A stretch of 64,000 nucleotides of DNA from Ricinus communis. Its lineage: Eukaryota > Streptophyta > Magnoliopsida > Malpighiales > Euphorbiaceae. The translations under genes and the position numbers were made by a program. A model generated the notes under the pieces. That model had not been told where the DNA came from and ran no database searches. It was given only the letters and a program-made list of their open reading frames with translations. Shown in pieces: positions 60,050 to 64,000 of this stretch. The DNA is taken from contig NC_063257.1 of assembly GCF_019578655.1 (NCBI RefSeq), positions 11,718,001-11,782,000 on the forward strand. The letters are read 5' to 3'. Each line of letters opens with the position of its first letter. Position 1 is the first letter of the stretch.

Positions 60050-60368
60050 ATCATGTGGTCTCTTTTATTCTTGAGGAGGAAACCCCTTTTCATGGGCGTG
60101 AATATTGCTTTACGGCCGTGAATTCTCATTTTCACGGCTGGGAAGCATCCCGTGAATGCTACTGTCATTTTGCTGTTTAAGGCGAGAATTCTTCATGCCT
60201 GGAAAACTAGTGTTTCATGGCCGTGAATAAAAGTTCACAGGCGTGAATCTGCCCTATCTTAGACGAACCAATTTTCTTTCCTTGTATATAAACACTTAAA
60301 CATAAAATTAATCATTCTTAATTACTTGTAACCATCAAAATGGGATTACAAACCCTCATGGTTCAACA
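60050..60368 (-). repeat. 3' LTR (U3 part) of a Sirevirus-like copia element
   Basis: On the minus strand the LTR begins TGTTGAACCATGAGGG at 60368, right after the polypurine-like aaaaaaggagaaaa. The words ccatcaaaaaa before the start and ttgatggttacaag just inside it are characteristic of Sirevirus 3' ends. The left limit is not resolved. Several 14-bp near-palindromes ttca(y)(r)ggcgtgaa lie at 60089-60247. Confidence 0.65.
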
Positions 60369-60768
60369 TTTTCTCCTTTTTTGATGGTGACAGAAAATTA
60401 TTTTTAAGATTGATTTCTCCACCCATCAAAAGGAGTTTATGCTAGTTATATTTTAACAGTATAAACAACTTATTCAAGAATATACTCAACTCATTTAGAT
60501 CATAGATAGCCACAACAACAATCATAATATGATTGATAATCATAATTAGCAACTAAAGAACTAACAAGGATAATAAAAAGATAACAAGGATAACAACAAT
60601 AAAGTATACCACTTTTACTATTTTCTCCCTCTTTGGCACCAACAAAAAGCAACAAAGCCAAATAGAGGGAAGTACATAAAAGAATATGTTCCCAAGAGCA
60701 CCAAAGCTAAAAAACCTAAAAAAAAGTATGAAAAGAGCTTAAAAAGAAAAGAAGAAACTAAGGAGGAC

Positions 60769-61871
60769 CTATGAATTGATCTTTGATAAATTTGACATTG
60801 GCTTGAAGGGTGTCATATTTTTCTCCCAAACGTTCAAATCAAGCATCAAATTCTCCAAACTTGGCATCAAGCTTGGCATAAAAGTGAGAAATAATTTGAT
60901 TAACCCAAGAGTTAGAAGAAGAAGAGGAGGAATCACCCACTCCATGGCTTCGAGAGCGCTTTCTGGAGGACTCATCCCGCCCTTGCTGGAAATCTTCCGA
61001 ATCTTGCACTTCCCAAATTGGTTCCCCATTAGCGTCGAGAAATCAGAATTCGTTGGGAGCCACCTTCTTAATGACTTCCTTCTTAATCAAGCTTGTGAGT
61101 TCAAAATAGATGTTATCTGCAAGTCTAATAATAGAGAAGGCATTTTCTTTTAGGCGGCAGTGTTCGAGGAAAAGAGTAATGCAAGTGACCAAGCTTCCTA
61201 CTACAGCGTCACCTATCTTCTCTTGAGCAATGGAGAAGAGATGATCCACCAATCAAAGGCTGTAGGCTACTTGATGGTTATTCCCCATATGCCAAAGGAA
61301 GAATAGCTCGGTTTTTCTAACCGACCCATTGCTTTCACCACGACCACAAATAAAGTAGGACATGAACTGATGGAGGTATTTATGGGTAGGGGAAACAAAG
61401 GAAGAAGCTTTAGCGGTCTTGACATCCCAATTGCCTCCTGCGGTGAGTGCTTGCCAAGCCTTCCCAGAGTGAACTCTACTATATCTCTCTCTCATGAAGG
61501 TCGCCCTTATAAGGTAACTCAAATATTATAACAAATTGAGAGGTGGTGAGGGAATTTTCTTGACCTTCAAGTTGAAAGGTCATGTCTCCATTTGGTTTAA
61601 GGTTAAGAGGTGAGAGGAACTCTAGGGTAAGCTCTTTATAGGCTTCTTCTTGAAGATTCACAAATTTTATCCAATCATTTCTAGAGAGAAGGTCCACAAT
61701 TTTCTCGCTTAAACCTAATTTAGCTAACGTGGACAATAAAAGTGCCTAGTAGGGGTTACATTCCTAGGTATACCTTTTCTTATGCTCTCTATTGAGGATA
61801 AATGAGAGATACTCAATACTTCTGGATGATTTGCCTTTCTTGGTTGACCACATCTTCATTTTGCTTGCCAT
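60769..61871 (-). pseudogene. Extra ORF after pol (plant transposon-protein domain), broken
   Basis: On the minus strand a frame opens at 61871 (MASKMKMWSTKKGK), meets two stops near 61770-61750, then continues as LSTLAKLGLSEKIVDLL and EFLSPLNLKPNGDMTFQLEG. After a frameshift near 61500 it reads a GRGESNGSVRKTELFFLWHM segment and, after another break near 61253, a hydrophobic-charged region IGDAVVGSLVTCITLFLEH. The order matches the plant domain found in ORFs downstream of pol in Sirevirus and Athila-type elements, sometimes called envelope-like although a membrane or entry role is unproven. With two stops and at least two shifts it is not functional. Confidence 0.65.
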
Positions 61872-62267
61872 GGAGGAGGGGATTTTAGGTATTTGAAGAT
61901 GAGAGAGGAGATAAAGAGGGGGATTTTAGTTTAAAATTGGAGAGAAAGTAAGGGATTTTGAATTTTAAAATGAAACAAGTTGATGTTAAAGGAGTTTTTA
62001 AAATAAAACATTAATGAAAGTTGGATAGTAGTTGGAACGGTTAGTTTGAAAAGGTTTTAATGAGGTTTGAACAATTTTGAAAGAGAACCATTGGTTTTTA
62101 TTTTTACAGAAAATATAGCGTTCACACTCGTGAAAGCCTAAAAGGGGTTTCATTCTATTATCCGAAAATAATATCTGAAAGCTTTTGTATGTTCTTCATT
62201 ACTTGGACACCTTCCCATGACTTCTACTACCAAAAAGATGAAGTTTAGAGTCAAAAACCAGACTCAG

Positions 62268-62380
62268 GCCGTGAAGAATGGTTCACGACTGTGAAACTGT
62301 CTTTCATGGGTGGGAAGATTTATTCCTAGCCGTGAAACTATCTTTCACGGGTGGGAAAATTTATTCCCAACCGTGAAACA
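62268..62380. repeat. Hairpin-forming tandem repeats between pol and the extra ORF
   Basis: Two adjacent units of about 41 bp (62300-62340 and 62341-62380) each contain tttca(c/t)gggtggga and its near-inverse tcccaaccgtgaaa, giving a 14-16-bp stem with a short AT loop. A further ttcacgactgtgaa lies at 62282-62295, and gccgtgaa at 62269. The same word family recurs in the LTR at 60089-60247. Confidence 0.85.
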
Positions 62381-62639
62381 GACAAAAATCAGAAAATATT
62401 TGAAGATTTCAAGGGACACCTTTTAAACATGTTTAAGCATAAATTGTGCTTCTTGGGAATTTATATATATTAATATAAGAAAATATTCCTCATAGGAGTG
62501 CTCAATAAGAATAAACAACCACTCAAGATTCACATCTCAAGCAATTTGAATAAAGAGAGAATAAGATCAAAATCAATTCATAGCAAATTCCCATCAATCA
62601 TGCCCATTTCACGTTTAATTTAGTCTATACCTCTTCATT

Positions 62640-63965
62640 AAGTGGTTTGGTAAAAATTCACAAGTTGATGTATTGTATCAACAAATTATAATATAACATC
62701 ACTATTTTGCACATGATCACGCAAAAAGTGAGGCCTAATGTCTATATGCTTGGTCCTAGAATGCTAAATAGAATTCTTAGAAATGTTAATGGCACTAGTG
62801 TTATCATATTTGATAAGAATATGATTAATAGTGACTTCATAATCTGTAAGTTGTTGCTTAATCCATAACACTTGAGTGCAACAACAACTGGTGGCTATAT
62901 ATTTGGCTTCGACTGTTGATAAGGCAACCGAATTTTATTTCTTGCTAAACCAAAATATGAGGCAATTTCTTAGGAATTGACAAGTACCAGAGGTACTTTT
63001 TCTATCTAGAATGGAACCGGCATAGTCCGCATCCGAATAGCTAATAAAATCAATTGTATTACCCTTAGGGTACCAAAGACCTAAATGCAATATGCCAACT
63101 AGATATTTTAGTATTCTTTTTACTGCTTGTAAATGAGATTCCTTAGGACAAAATTGGAAGCGAGCACATAAGCAAACAATAAATATAATATCTTGTTTGC
63201 TAGAGATAAGATAGAGAAGACTACCAATCATACCTCGATATTTCATTTCATAAATTTGTTTGCTACTTTCGTCCTTATCTAGTTTGATTGTTATGCTCAT
63301 GAAAGCTTTGCTTGGTTTTGCTCCATCGATGCCAAACTGTTTGGGTAACTCCTTGTATACTTCGCTTGATTTATGAAGATTCTTTCATCATGTTGTTTTA
63401 TTTGAAGTCTAAGAAAATACTTAAGCTCCCCCATCATACTCATCTCAAACTCATTTTGTATACACTTAGAAAACTCATTATACAAGCATTTAATAGTAGC
63501 ACCAAATATGATATCATCCACATATATTTGTACAATCAACATATCATGCTTATGGCTTTTAATGAAAAGAGTCTTGTCGATCTTTCCTTTTAAAAAATCA
63601 TTTGATAACAAAAGTGAGCCTAATCTCTCATACCAAGCTTTGGGAGCTTGTTTTAAGCCATACAAAGCCTTCTACAATTTAAAGACATCTTTTAAAAATT
63701 CATGGTTTTCAAATCTGAGAGGTTGCTCAATGAATACTTCCTCCTCAATATAACCATTTAAAAAGGCACTTTTAACATTCATTTGAAATAACTTGAATTT
63801 CATGTAAGATGCATATACAAGCAATAGACTAATGGCATTTAACCTTGCAACACGGGCAAAGGTTTCATCATAATCTATCTCTTCTTTTTGATTATAGCCT
63901 TTAGCTACTATCACAGTCTTATTCCTAGTAATGGTACCATCTTCATCAAGTTTATTTCTAAACAC
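62640..63965 (-). pseudogene. Sirevirus-like reverse transcriptase / RNase H
   Basis: The frame from 63965 gives GYNQKEEIDYDETFARVARL, then DVKSAFLNG(Y), and after a break near 63670 MYGLKQAPKAWYERLG, the catalytic IYVDDIIFGAT and a MMGELKYFLRLQIKQ stretch. A break near 63300 leads to RNase H with a YSDADYAGS motif. The reading then passes an in-frame stop near 62935 but remains recognisable (TSCCCTQVLWIKQQL) to about 62640. The enzyme order is normal for copia. Frame breaks at 63670, 63300 and 62935 make it inactive. Confidence 0.87.
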
Positions 63966-64000
63966 CCATTTGGTACTAATAATAGGATAGTTTTTAAGTC

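Larger units (their letters stand above)
60050..64000 (-). mobile_element. Sirevirus-like Ty1-copia retrotransposon, 3' half (runs off the window)
   Basis: On the minus strand, starting at the right edge: RT (63965-63300), RNase H (63300-62640), a spacer with hairpin repeats (62268-62380), an additional ORF (61871-60769), a polypurine-like tract (60382-60369) and the start of a 3' LTR. RT wording such as ARVARLNAISLLLVYAS and YVDDIIFGATIKCLYNE, the extra ORF after pol, and repeated palindromes fit the Sirevirus group of copia elements. Gag, integrase and the 5' LTR would lie beyond 64000. Stops and frameshifts show it is decayed. Confidence 0.8.

Noticed and set aside
60776..61153. 125-codon plus-strand frame
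   Set aside because: It is the antisense of the Sirevirus-like extra ORF, whose minus-strand reading has coherent domain character.

Overview
The window is nuclear chromosomal DNA of a flowering plant, most probably a eudicot. The genes carry GT-AG introns, the spacers are very AT-rich, and the families are plant ones: an STP-type hexose/H+ symporter, an RPM1-like CC-NBS-LRR, DUF247, DUF1442, tubulin-folding cofactor E with plant intron structure, and Mutator-like, Ty1-copia and Sirevirus-type elements. I cannot name the species from sequence alone.

Layout, left to right. A two-exon DUF1442 gene (1467-2212) is followed by a complete but decayed Mutator-like transposon (2871-8066) with roughly 200-bp terminal inverted repeats and a 9-bp target duplication. 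A four-exon hexose transporter (11103-12962) comes next. It is followed by a collapsed NLR pseudogene (14582-15321) and an intact single-exon NLR (16397-19144). From about 20.6 to 26 kb the DNA is transposon debris: a MULE-like coding remnant, and an internally deleted copia element that appears nested inside a larger LTR. A roughly 1-kb non-autonomous Mutator-like element (26460-27468) sits about 200 bp upstream of the start codon of the 15-exon tubulin-folding cofactor E gene (27672-34174). A gypsy-type tail fragment, a small minisatellite, an exon-4-only fragment of the hexose transporter (36505-36850) and a second, nearly identical hexose transporter (37302-39140) follow. A seven-exon two-KH-domain RNA-binding protein gene lies on the minus strand (47398-40969), convergent with the second transporter. 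The next 9 kb is AT-rich spacer, with a possible DNA element and a broken copia element with one clear 3' LTR (52755-56189). Then comes a DUF247 gene on the minus strand (58367-57102). The right end is the 3' half of a Sirevirus-like copia element on the minus strand, with an extra ORF after pol and clusters of palindromic/hairpin motifs.

The genes do not form a pathway. The clearest local processes are gene-family turnover (three STP units, two NLR units, each with one broken member) and repeated transposon insertion. I see no convincing previously undescribed biological system. The most informative observations are the near-identity of the STP pair including introns, the NLR deletion that breaks at the P-loop, the copia deletion joining the gag start to reverse transcriptase, and the hairpin arrays of the Sirevirus-like element. 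I saw no rRNA, tRNA or CRISPR array, but small RNA genes cannot be excluded by eye.
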